The notes below the pieces were generated by a model. That model was not told the origin of the DNA, ran no database searches, and saw only the letters and a list, made by a program, of their open reading frames with translations. 64,000 nucleotides of DNA from Streptomonospora nanhaiensis (GTDB taxonomy: Bacteria > Actinomycetota > Actinomycetes > Streptosporangiales > Streptosporangiaceae), in assembly GCF_026642255.1 (NCBI RefSeq), contig NZ_CP113264.1:1488001-1552000 (forward strand). Reading direction: 5' to 3'. How positions within the stretch are numbered: position 1 is the first letter of the stretch; each line of letters begins with the position of its first letter. The translations under genes and the position numbers were made by a program. Of this stretch, positions 7,108 through 14,357 are shown piece by piece.

Positions 7108-9341
7108 TACCCCTCCTCGGTGACCTCGCCGAGGTAGAAGTCGGTGAAGAGCACGCCGAGGGGCTCGTTGCCGGGCCCGGGGCGGGTGACGACGCCGACC
7201 TGGCGGCGGTCCCCCGCCTCCTCCCCGTCGTCGGGCAGCGGGGTGTCGTCGACGGTGGTCAGCACGTGTTCGTCGTTGACCCACATCGACAGCTCCATGC
7301 GCTCCCCCTCCCCGTCCTCCGCGTCCTCGCCGTAGTACTGGCAGGAGAGCGTCACCGTGTTGGTCGGCACCGTGTCGGCCTCGAAGACGTAGGGGCGGTC
7401 CGGGTCGTAGTCACCGTCCCGCACCTCCTCGTCGAAGAGGGGGTAGGGCTCGAACCCGGAGACCTCGGTGGTCTCGGCGAGGGTGCGGTCGCCGTCCTCC
7501 TCGTTCATCCGGCGGATCTCCGCGCGCCTGCCGTCGTAGCGGAGCAGGGCCTCGTAGTGGGTGCGGTACTCCTCGCCGTCGTTGTCCCAGCACCGCACCC
7601 CGAACACGGCCTGCTCGGGGCCCTCGACGACGTAGGCGGTGGAGCTGACCACGACCCTGTCGGGGAGCACGCTCTCGGTGGTGATCGCCGCTTTCGTGCC
7701 GCGGCTGACGTAGGTGCTGGTCCCGGGGTCGTGCTGGAGGAGGTAGCCGCGCTCCTCCTGCCAGTAGCCGTCCTCCGTGCCGGGGTCGTAGACCGAGCCC
7801 CAGTCCGGGTCGGTGGTGAAGTCGATCTCGTAGAGGGAGACGGTGGGCGGCACCTCCTCGGAGCCGTTCAGCAGGACGGCCCCGCCGACGGCGGCGACGA
7901 GGACGACCGCGGCCGCGGCGGCGCCGATCGCGACCGTCCTGCGGCGCCTGCCCGGGTTCGGGCGTGCGCCGGCCGCCACCGGGCCCACGGGGCCTCCCGG
8001 GCCGCCGGGGCCGCTGAAGTTCGCCTGCTGCGTGCCGGGGCGCCGGTCGTGCGGAGGGAGGGAAGGGCCTCCCTGGCCCGGCGGCGGGTAGCGGCCGGGG
8101 AGGTTCTGCCCCCGGCCCGGGGGCTGGTTCGGGTACACGGCCCGGTGTCCCTGGGCCGGCTGGGGGCCGGACGGCGGGTGCCCGCGCCCGTCGGGCATCT
8201 GCCGGGTCGGCGGGGTCCGGTCCGGGGGGACCTGCTGGGTGGGCGGCACCGGTCGAACCGGCGGCTGCTGCGCGCGGGGGTCCTGGAAGGGGTGGGCGCC
8301 GGCGGTCCCCGGCCGCAGGGGATCCCCGGCCTCGGAGGGCTGTCCGCCGGGGGGTGTGGCGGGGCCCCGGGGGGCGGCCCCGCCTCCGGCCGGTCCGTTG
8401 TGCGCGAGCCCGGCGCCGGTCTCCTGCGGCGGCGCTCCGACCACGGGCACACCGCTGGGCGGGGCCCAGGAGTCCGTGATGGTGCGGCGGACCTCCGCCT
8501 CCTCCGGTTCCGCCTGACCGGTCAGGCGCGCCAGGATCTGCTGGGAGGACGGCCGGTTGGCGGGGTTCTTGTCCAGGGTCGCCCGGACCAGGTCCAGCAG
8601 GGCCGGGTCGAGGCCGTCGAGGCGGGGCGGCGCGGAGGAGATGTTGTGGAGGACGGCGGGCACGGTGGCCGCGTCGAAGGGGGCCCTGCCCGTGCCGGAG
8701 AAGGCGACGAGGCAGCCCCAGGCGAAGATGTCGGCGGCCGCGGTGGCCTGCTCCCCCAGGAGGAGTTCGGGGGCCGTGTAGGACGGGGTGCCCATGAGCT
8801 GGCTGGAGCGGGTGACCCCGCCGCCCGCCTCGTCCAGGGCGCGGGCGATGCCGAAGTCGATGACCTTGGGGCCCACGGGGGAGAGCAGGACGTTGGCGGG
8901 TTTGAGGTCGCGGTGGACCACCCCCGACCCGTGGATGGCGGTGAGGGCGGCGGCCACGCCCAGGGCGAGCCCCTCGAGGGTGCCGCCGCCCATGGGCCCG
9001 CCCGAGCGGATCGCCTCGTCCAGGTTCGGCCCCGGCACGTACTCGGTGACGATGTAGAGGGGTTCGCCCTCCAGCCGGGCGCCGAGGACCCCGGCGGTGG
9101 AGAAGCGGGCGACGCGGCGGGCGGACTCGACCTCGCGTGCGAAGCGGAGGCGGAAGGACTCGTCGTCGGCCAGGTCGGGATGGATGAGCTTGACGGCCAC
9201 GGACCGGCCGGAGGGGTCCTCGGCGAGGTACACGGTGCCCATGCCGCCGCGCCCCAGGCGGCTCACGATGCGGTGGCCGTCCAGTTCGCGCGGGTCCCCC
9301 GCACGCAGGGGTTTGCCGCTCTCGTGTCCGTTCGACGTCAC
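7107..9341 (-). CDS. receptor-type serine/threonine protein kinase (PknB-like)
   Basis: Transmembrane Hanks-type kinase of 744 residues. The GTG at 9341 is chosen because GAGGGA lies nine bases upstream and the kinase fold begins at residue ~20. Catalytic features are intact: glycine loop GRGGMGTVYLA, Lys51 (VAVKL), HRDLKPAN (Asp145), DFG (Asp162) and APELLL. A Pro/Gly/Gln-rich juxtamembrane linker of about 190 residues leads to a TM helix (residues ~465-490). The outer ~250 residues end in GVLFTDFYLGEV and look like a concanavalin/LamG-type jelly roll rather than PASTA repeats, so the ligand is probably not muropeptide. It stands alone, with no phosphatase or FHA gene next to it. Confidence 0.94.
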   Translation of the reverse strand: MTSNGHESGKPLRAGDPRELDGHRIVSRLGRGGMGTVYLAEDPSGRSVAVKLIHPDLADDESFRLRFAREVESARRVARFSTAGVLGARLEGEPLYIVTEYVPGPNLDEAIRSGGPMGGGTLEGLALGVAAALTAIHGSGVVHRDLKPANVLLSPVGPKVIDFGIARALDEAGGGVTRSSQLMGTPSYTAPELLLGEQATAAADIFAWGCLVAFSGTGRAPFDAATVPAVLHNISSAPPRLDGLDPALLDLVRATLDKNPANRPSSQQILARLTGQAEPEEAEVRRTITDSWAPPSGVPVVGAPPQETGAGLAHNGPAGGGAAPRGPATPPGGQPSEAGDPLRPGTAGAHPFQDPRAQQPPVRPVPPTQQVPPDRTPPTRQMPDGRGHPPSGPQPAQGHRAVYPNQPPGRGQNLPGRYPPPGQGGPSLPPHDRRPGTQQANFSGPGGPGGPVGPVAAGARPNPGRRRRTVAIGAAAAAVVLVAAVGGAVLLNGSEEVPPTVSLYEIDFTTDPDWGSVYDPGTEDGYWQEERGYLLQHDPGTSTYVSRGTKAAITTESVLPDRVVVSSTAYVVEGPEQAVFGVRCWDNDGEEYRTHYEALLRYDGRRAEIRRMNEEDGDRTLAETTEVSGFEPYPLFDEEVRDGDYDPDRPYVFEADTVPTNTVTLSCQYYGEDAEDGEGERMELSMWVNDEHVLTTVDDTPLPDDGEEAGDRRQVGVVTRPGPGNEPLGVLFTDFYLGEVTEEG

Positions 9342-9728
9342 AGTGGGGGGTCCCTCGTAGTGGCTCGTGTGTTGCGCGCCTGACAGCGTACCGATGCCGA
9401 CACGCCGACGCGTTCTGAACTGGTTCGGCGCTCGGCCGCTCCGGGGCGGGGCCGGACGCCGAACGCGGTGGTGGGGAGGGCCGGAGGTCGACCGGGGTGT
9501 GTCCCGTGCGGGTGGCGGCCCTCGAACAGTGCGCCGACGGCCCGGTGCTCGCGCCGGGGTTCCGCGCGGGGCCGGACCGGTCGTCACATGGGGGGATGCG
9601 GAACTTCCCGAAACAGTTCCACGGGGCCGCTGATTTCGCTAGGATTAGAACACATGTTCGACACTCGTCCGCGACTTCCCCACGGGTGGGTGTCCCGGCG
9701 ACATGCGTTGGGGCTCAGGAGGCGGATG
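9342..9728. other. divergent region between kinase and DUF6504 genes
   Basis: 387 bases. The right part holds the SOS box described separately, a -10-like TAGGAT at 9640-9645 with TTCCAC 17 bases upstream, and the ribosome site AGGAGG at 9717-9722. The left part should hold the kinase promoter, which I cannot place. Confidence 0.5.
9646..9661 (+). promoter_or_regulatory. LexA/SOS box upstream of DUF6504 gene
   Basis: TAGAACACATGTTCGA contains both perfect half-sites GAAC-N4-GTTC and closely matches the actinobacterial LexA consensus TCGAAC-N4-GTTCGA. It lies immediately after TAGGAT (9640-9645), so it covers the expected transcription start, a normal repressor position. This also argues that translation starts downstream at 9729 rather than at the ATG inside the box. 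Confidence 0.8.
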
Positions 9729-10016
9729 ATGCTGAGGGGAAGTGTCGTGGGACGCTACTACGGGGCGGAGGTCACCGTCGTCGAGGATGACGGGCGCCCG
9801 GCCCGGTTCACGTGGAACGGCAGGGTGTACGGCGTGCGCAGGATCCTCGACCACTGGGTCACGCTGCGTATGGACTGGACACCGGTGAGCGGGTCCCAGG
9901 TGCCCGAGCGCAGGCACTGGAGGGTGGAGGCGGGAACGTCCCGGTCCCAGGGCGTGTACGAACTGCGCCACGACACGGCCAGCGGGACCTGGCTGCTCTC
10001 CCGCGTGTGGGGCTAG
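9729..10016 (+). CDS. DUF6504 family protein, probable SOS-regulated gene
   Basis: Small protein of 95 residues with the compact pattern GAEVTVVEDDGRPARFTWNGR, VRRILDHWV, HWRVEAG and GVYELRHDTASGTWLLSRVWG. I recognise this as DUF6504. As I recall, the family often sits beside the ImuB/DnaE2 mutasome genes, which are not in this window. Start: ATG ATG at 9726/9729 follows AGGAGG, and 9729 has the better spacing (six bases). An in-frame ATG at 9654 is possible but lies inside the LexA box. The SOS box supports a role in DNA-damage tolerance, but the biochemical function is unknown. The stop codon forms a CTAG that borders a decayed repeat element. Confidence 0.82.
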   Translation: MLRGSVVGRYYGAEVTVVEDDGRPARFTWNGRVYGVRRILDHWVTLRMDWTPVSGSQVPERRHWRVEAGTSRSQGVYELRHDTASGTWLLSRVWG

Positions 10017-10180
10017 GGCCTCTCACGCGGACGCTCCCGGCCGGCCCGGCGCCCGCGCGGAACCGGACGGGCGGCCCCGCGGCCGTCCGCCCGGGGGCGG
10101 TCGGTGCGGGCAGGCCCGTGGGCGTCCGCCCGGGCGCGGTCCGCGCGGCGGGAGGCGGCCCGACGCCCGCGTGCCCGGGG
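10017..10180. repeat. degenerate copy of the 182-bp CTAG element
   Basis: 164 bases between the convergent stop codons of DUF6504 (CTAG at 10013-10016) and the acetyltransferase. Around 10135-10163 it matches the right half of the elements at 30256 and 42794 almost base for base (GCGCGGTC-GCGCGGCGGGAGG core). The outer inverted repeats are eroded and the right-hand CTAG has become CTAC. Similarity over the left half is weak. Confidence 0.5.
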
Positions 10181-10771
10181 CTACAGGCCGTCGGCGCGGA
10201 CCAGGTCGGAGGGCAGGAGGCTGTACACGGCCAGGTCCGTCCGGCCCTCGTGCAGCGGCATCGCGCTCCGCTCGACGCCCTCGAAGGTGAATCCGGCCTG
10301 CTCCGCGACCCGGCGGGAGCCGGTGTTCCCGGTGCCCGCCTTGATCTCCACGCGGAGGAAGCCCTGGTCGACCGCCCAGCGGGAGACGGCCACGGCCGCC
10401 TCGGTCGCGTACCCCCGGCCGCGGCCCCAGGGGGACACCCAGTATCCGACCTCGGTGTTCATGGCGGGCCACAGGGTGCGGACCAGGCCGATGGCGCCCA
10501 CCAGGCGGCCCGTCCCCTTCTCCACGACGGCCCACTGCTGGCCCTCGCCGCCGGTGCGCATCCCCGGGGCGACCTCGCGGCACCACTGCTCGGCGTCCTC
10601 GCGGGTGTAGGGCCGCCCGGGGCCGGGGATCGGGATCCACCGCTGGAGCTCGGGGTCGGTGCAGCTCGTGTGCACGTCGTCGATGTCGGCCTCGACGAAC
10701 GCGCGCAGGCGCAGGCGTTCGGTCTCCAGGATCACGGACGGCAGGATCGGGTGCTGCTGGACGGTGGACAT
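10181..10771 (-). CDS. GNAT family N-acetyltransferase (RimJ/RimL-like)
   Basis: 196 residues. Acetyl-CoA-dependent transferase with the RimJ-type opening (ILETERLRLRAFVEADIDDVH), the VGAIGLVR strand, the acetyl-CoA loop WGRGRGYATEAA and the closing GSRRVAEQAGFTFEG. The ATG at 10771 has GAGGGGG nine bases upstream; the ATG 21 bases earlier has no ribosome site. The substrate is unknown: ribosomal proteins, small amines and antibiotics are all used by relatives. It converges on the DUF6504 gene. Confidence 0.92.
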   Translation of the reverse strand: MSTVQQHPILPSVILETERLRLRAFVEADIDDVHTSCTDPELQRWIPIPGPGRPYTREDAEQWCREVAPGMRTGGEGQQWAVVEKGTGRLVGAIGLVRTLWPAMNTEVGYWVSPWGRGRGYATEAAVAVSRWAVDQGFLRVEIKAGTGNTGSRRVAEQAGFTFEGVERSAMPLHEGRTDLAVYSLLPSDLVRADGL

Positions 10772-10962
10772 GCCGCTGTTCCCCCTCGACATCGGTGCGG
10801 AGTGCGCTCACGATACGCGCCCGCGAGGAGCACCCGGGACCGGTCCGTGCCGGTCACGCCCGCGCGCCGGGTGCGGGCTCCCCCGCGCGGGCCGGTGGTG
10901 CGCAGAACAGTCCTCGGCCCCGCCCGTCCGGGCGGGGCGCCCCTCATGAAAGGCGTTGCCGA

Positions 10963-11571
10963 ATGACCGCGACAGACCCCTGCCCCGAGCTCCTGCGCTA
11001 CCTCCGGGGAGCCAGGGAAGCCGTCCTGTGGAAGCTGGACGGGCTCTCGGAGTACGACGTCCGCCGACCGGTGACACCGACCGGGACCAACCTGTTGGGC
11101 CTGGTCAAGCACCTGGTCGCCGTCGAGTCGGACTACCTGGGGACGGTGTTCGGCCGCCCCTTCGGGGAGCCGGTGCCCTGGGCCGACCCCGGCGCGGAGC
11201 CCAACACGGACATGTGGGCCACCCCCGACGAGTCGCGCGAGTACATCGTGGGCCTGTACAGGCGGGTGTGGGCCCATGGGGACGCCACGGTCGCCGAGCT
11301 GGGGGCGGACGCGGTCGGCCGCGTCCCCTGGTGGCCGCAGGACCGGGCCGAGGTGACGGTGCGGCTGGTCCTGGTCCACCTGATCGCGGAGACCGACCGG
11401 CACGCGGGGCACGCCGACATCCTCCGGGAGCTCATCGACGGCGCCGCCGGGCTGGCGGCCGGAGGGGACAACCTGCCCGCCGTGGACCGCGCCTGGTGGG
11501 AGGGGTACCGGGACCGCCTGGAACGCGCGGCGCGCGAGGCCGGCGCCGCGGACGGCCCGCCCCTGGGGTGA
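10963..11571 (+). CDS. DinB/DUF664 family protein
   Basis: 202 residues forming the four-helix DinB-like fold: LRYLRGAREAVLWKLDGLSEYDVRRP, the LLGLVKHLVAVESDYLG helix with the first metal-binding His, and LVHLIAETDRHAGHADILRELIDG with the two remaining histidines. Members bind a metal and many are thiol-S-transferases using mycothiol or bacillithiol. Despite the name there is no link to DNA polymerase IV. The ATG at 10963 gives the family N-terminus; only a weak AAAGG precedes it. It diverges from the acetyltransferase gene and is followed by the insertion sequence. Confidence 0.9.
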   Translation: MTATDPCPELLRYLRGAREAVLWKLDGLSEYDVRRPVTPTGTNLLGLVKHLVAVESDYLGTVFGRPFGEPVPWADPGAEPNTDMWATPDESREYIVGLYRRVWAHGDATVAELGADAVGRVPWWPQDRAEVTVRLVLVHLIAETDRHAGHADILRELIDGAAGLAAGGDNLPAVDRAWWEGYRDRLERAAREAGAADGPPLG

Positions 11572-11670
11572 GGCGGGCGGCGCGGTCCACCGGAACGCGC
11601 CGGAGGGGCCGCACCGCCCGGCTGGCGTTCCCCGCCGCCGCGGACCCCGGCCTAGGGCCTGTTTGGTAAG

Positions 11671-12548
11671 TCAGAGCCATTCGTTGATGGCAGCGATCCG
11701 GACGGTGGCCTCGTAGCGAAGGGCGAGCTTGTCGTAGCGCGTGGCCACCGCCCGGTTGCGTTTGAGCCGGTTGATCCCGCACTCCACCGCGTGCCGGGCC
11801 CGGTAGTCGACCTTGTCAAAGCCCGGCGGGCGCCCACCGGCCCGCCCCTTGCGCTCCCGGTTGCGCACCCGGTCCAAGGGTTCGGGAATCGTCGCTTTGA
11901 CCTTGCGTCTGCGCAGGTAGGAGCGGATTCTCTTCGAGCTGTAGGCCTTATCGGCGCGCACCCGCACCGGGCGGGTGCGCGCCGGCCCCGACCGGCCCCG
12001 TCCCGCCACGCGCACGTGCTCCATGACCGGCTCGAACTGCGGGGCGTCTCCCCGCTGCCCCGCCGTGAGCACCACCGACATCGGCTTGTGGCCCTGCTCG
12101 CAGGCCAGGTGGATCTTGGTGGTCCACCCGCCGCGCGAGCGCCCCAGGGCGTGGTCGTCGGGCTCCACCGTTTCGTGATCTGAACCTTCCCCTTTTTCTG
12201 GGCCCCGGCGGCGTGCTGGTGGGCGCGCACGATGGTGGAGTCCACGTTGAGCTGCCAGGTGATCAGTCCCGCCGCATCGGCCACCGACTGCAGCGAGTCC
12301 AGGAGCCGGGCCCAGGTGCCGTCCAGGGACCAGCGGCGGAACAGGTCGTAGACGCTCTGCCAGGGCCCGTACCGTTCGGGCACGTCCCGCCAGGGCGCCC
12401 CGGCCCGCACACGCCAGCGGATGCCGTTGATCAGTTGGCGTTTGGACCGCGAGGGCGGGCGGCCCGTGGTCGGGGCGGGCAGCAGGGGGCACAGCAGCGC
12501 CCACTGGGCGTCGGTGAGGTCACCGCGCCCCGGTTTGGGTAGAGTCAC
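11671..12548 (-). CDS. IS5-family transposase, made by -1 frameshift
   Basis: DDE transposase in two overlapping frames. The first starts at GTG 12548 (GAAGG eight bases upstream; VTLPKPGRGDLTDAQWALL is the usual N-terminus). It carries the DUF4096-like domain and the first Asp in NVDSTIVRAHQH. The second frame, ending at 11671, carries GRSRGGWTTKIHLACEQGHKP, the second Asp in VRADKAYSS and the Glu in ARHAVECGINRLKRNRA. The frames meet at A5G4 (12189-12197), where AAG-GGG can slip back to AAA-GGG. That yields the continuous sequence AQKKGEGSDHETVEPDDHA. Without slippage the first frame continues to 11652 as an arginine-rich tail unlike any transposase. Confidence 0.88.
12189..12197 (-). promoter_or_regulatory. 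-1 frameshift slippery site in transposase
   Basis: AAAAAGGGG on the minus strand, read in frame 0 as AAA-AAG-GGG. A one-base backward slip keeps pairing of both tRNAs (AAG to AAA, GGG to GGG) and joins the two transposase frames. Such A/G runs drive programmed frameshifting in many IS5 members. A simple frameshift mutation is the alternative. Confidence 0.7.
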
Positions 12549-12609
12549 AGCGAAGCCTTCGGTGGGCTCGGTCTTCTTGGTCGTTGACTCGTCTACCGAA
12601 GGCTTCGCT
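12549..12609 (-). promoter_or_regulatory. hairpin masking the transposase ribosome site
   Basis: AGCGAAGCCTTCGGT (12549-12563) and ACCGAAGGCTTCGCT (12595-12609) are a perfect 15-bp inverted repeat with a 31-base loop. On the minus-strand transcript the 3' arm contains the GAAGG ribosome site and ends directly at the GTG start codon (12548). Folding would hide the site, the strategy that IS10 and IS50 use to stop translation from read-through transcripts. Confidence 0.65.
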
Positions 12610-12684
12610 GCTGTGCGGGGTGACACGCCTGGCGTGACCGGATCGGTGCTTTGATCCCTGATCACACCAGTTACCAAACAGGCC

Positions 12685-13776
12685 CTAGGAGGGGCCGCCG
12701 ACGACGCGGTCGCGGATCGCGGTGTCGAAGGCCTCGGCGAACGCGTTGCCCGGGCACTCGGTGTCCAGCCAGTCCCGGTGCCGCGAGATCGCGTCGCCCG
12801 GCGTGACGGCGCCCGTGACGGGGTTCACGTACCCGATCCTCTCCGACGGGTCGACGCCGGTCACGGCGCACAGCAGGCGCAGCACGGCCACGAGGGAGTC
12901 CTGGGCCGCGTCCGTGGGCAGCTCCTCGGTGAAGTCGCCGAGCAGGCACACCCCCACGTTGCCGTGGTTGAAGCCGAACGCGTGCCCTGCGGTCACCGCG
13001 CGCGCCCGGCCCGGGGACGGGACCCCGGAGAAGACGGGCACACCGTCCCCGCCCGAGTGGCGCCCCTCGTAGACCGTCCCCTCCGGGTCGATGAGCACGT
13101 GGTAGCCGATGTCGCCCCACGCCTGCTCGACCGCGTGCAGGTAGTGGACCGCCCGCACGTCCGCCGCGGGGTCGTCGCCCGTGGGCATGGCGGTGTGGTG
13201 CACGGTCAGCGCCTGCACGGGGTGGAACTCGGGGGCCCACAGGTCCTCACCCTCCTCGCCGAAGCGCCACGACTCGTCGGCGCCCCAGCCGGCCCGGGTA
13301 CGGAAGGGGATACCGGCGCGGGCGGCGGAGGAGCCGGGGGACAGCGTCACCCGCCCGGGCCCGCCGAGGCGCAGCTCCTCGCCGTCGGTGAGGTTCACGG
13401 CGGCGGTGCGCCCGCTGGGCCCGGCCTCGTAGCCGGTGGCGCCCTCCGGCGCGCGCACCAGCGCGACGGCGGACGGCTCGCGGTCGTCACGCCCCCCGGT
13501 GTGCAGGTGGACGGGGCGCCACGGCCCGAGGCCGTCGGCGGTCTCGAAGCGGATCGCCGTGTCCCTGCCGCCGGGGGCGCCGGTGACCGCCACCATGTCG
13601 AAGCGCCTCTCCGGCCTGACCAGCCCGGTGGAGGAGGAGCGCTCGGCCAGGACCCGCGGGGCCGTGCCGTCGGACGCGGTCCCGGCGAGGGCGGGGCGGG
13701 GTGAGGGCAGAGCGGTCCCCAGCGCGGCCAGGCCGGCGGCGGCGGTGGCCCCGGTGAGGAAGGTGCGCCTGTGCAT
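12685..13776 (-). CDS. Tat-exported peptidoglycan recognition protein / N-acetylmuramoyl-L-alanine amidase
   Basis: 363 residues. The ATG at 13776 opens a twin-arginine signal (HRRTFLTGATAAAG) with an Ala-rich core and a probable cut near PALA. An N-terminal domain (residues ~45-170) precedes the zinc amidase domain (type 2/PGRP). That domain includes FRTRAGWGADESW, the zinc ligand His in TVHHTAMP, GYHVLIDPEGTVYEGRH, NHGNVGVCLLG, and the remaining ligands in HRDWLDTECPGN. It should cleave the MurNAc-L-Ala bond in the wall outside the cell. The TAG stop lies within the CTAG target duplication of the insertion sequence, so the product is unchanged by the insertion. Confidence 0.93.
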   Translation of the reverse strand: MHRRTFLTGATAAAGLAALGTALPSPRPALAGTASDGTAPRVLAERSSSTGLVRPERRFDMVAVTGAPGGRDTAIRFETADGLGPWRPVHLHTGGRDDREPSAVALVRAPEGATGYEAGPSGRTAAVNLTDGEELRLGGPGRVTLSPGSSAARAGIPFRTRAGWGADESWRFGEEGEDLWAPEFHPVQALTVHHTAMPTGDDPAADVRAVHYLHAVEQAWGDIGYHVLIDPEGTVYEGRHSGGDGVPVFSGVPSPGRARAVTAGHAFGFNHGNVGVCLLGDFTEELPTDAAQDSLVAVLRLLCAVTGVDPSERIGYVNPVTGAVTPGDAISRHRDWLDTECPGNAFAEAFDTAIRDRVVGGPS

Positions 13777-14357
13777 CGTGTGTCCATTCCGTTCGGATCG
13801 GTCGGTTCCGGATCGCGCCCGCCGGGGGCAGGGGGAGTGCGCACACCCTGGCACAGACGGCTTCCCGCGGCACGCGCGACAGGACGGAGGGCGGGGCTGA
13901 GGACGTCTTCGGCGGGCAGGATGTCTGACATGTCGTCATGTGCGTGGTTCTCGGACGTGGCGGAACGCGGCGGCCGTGAAGAGGGCGGGCGGCCCCGGGC
14001 GCCGGACCGCCGGCGGCGCCCCGCCCCGCGCGGAGCTGCGCCACCCACGGTGACGCCGAGGTCGGCGACGGGCCCCCGACTTCGCCGTGGACGCCCGCGG
14101 CGGCGCTCCACCGGACCGGCCCGGGCGCACACGCCCCGGCCCGGGACGGAAGGGGAGAGGGACTCCGTACCCCCCGCGTGCCCGCGCGGTCTCTGGCACA
14201 GTTGGTGGTGACTTGGGGACCCCGGCGACGGAGCCGGGGCCGACCGTCCGGGTCCGGGGAACCCGTTCGCGGGGGACGAACACCGCGGACTACGCTTACC
14301 GGTCTGCGCCGGAGCAAGCGGAACGGGCAGTCGACACACCTCTCTCGGGGAGCGATC
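13777..14357. other. 581-base divergent intergenic region
   Basis: Lies between the amidase and BluB-CobT genes. It is very GC-rich with several open frames on both strands whose translations are arginine/proline-rich shadows. TACGCT near 14292 could be a -10 for BluB-CobT. I found no B12 box or GCCACTG element of a cobalamin riboswitch. Confidence 0.45.

Larger units (their letters stand above)
11656..12684 (-). mobile_element. IS5-family insertion sequence, complete, CTAG target
   Basis: 1029 bp bounded by inverted repeats GGCCTGTTTGGTAA (left, plus strand; right, minus strand), which match over at least 14 bases. Both ends are flanked by CTAG (11652-11655 and 12685-12688), read as a 4-bp target duplication. 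It carries one transposase gene on the minus strand in two frames joined by a -1 frameshift, as in the IS427 group of IS5. Ends, duplication and DDE residues are all intact, so it is probably recent and active. The right-hand CTAG contains the stop codon of the amidase gene, which is therefore undamaged. Confidence 0.92.

Noticed and set aside
2362..9341. A beta-lactam or quorum-quenching gene cluster around the penicillin acylase
   Set aside because: Neighbours are NfeD/SPFH and a kinase; no biosynthetic, regulatory or transport genes of such a cluster.
10963..11571. SOS role for the DinB-named gene next to the LexA box
   Set aside because: DinB/DUF664 is a metal-binding thiol-transferase-like fold unrelated to DNA polymerase IV, and no LexA box lies upstream of it.
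13771..14211. 146-codon open frame between the amidase and BluB-CobT genes
   Set aside because: Arg/Pro/Gly-rich translation, no ribosome site, overlaps the amidase promoter; typical GC-rich shadow.
13777..14357. Cobalamin riboswitch ahead of BluB-CobT, and likewise ahead of cobD (44-600)
   Set aside because: I looked for the B12 box and the GCCACTG and GGGAA...GGTG elements and found none in a convincing order.
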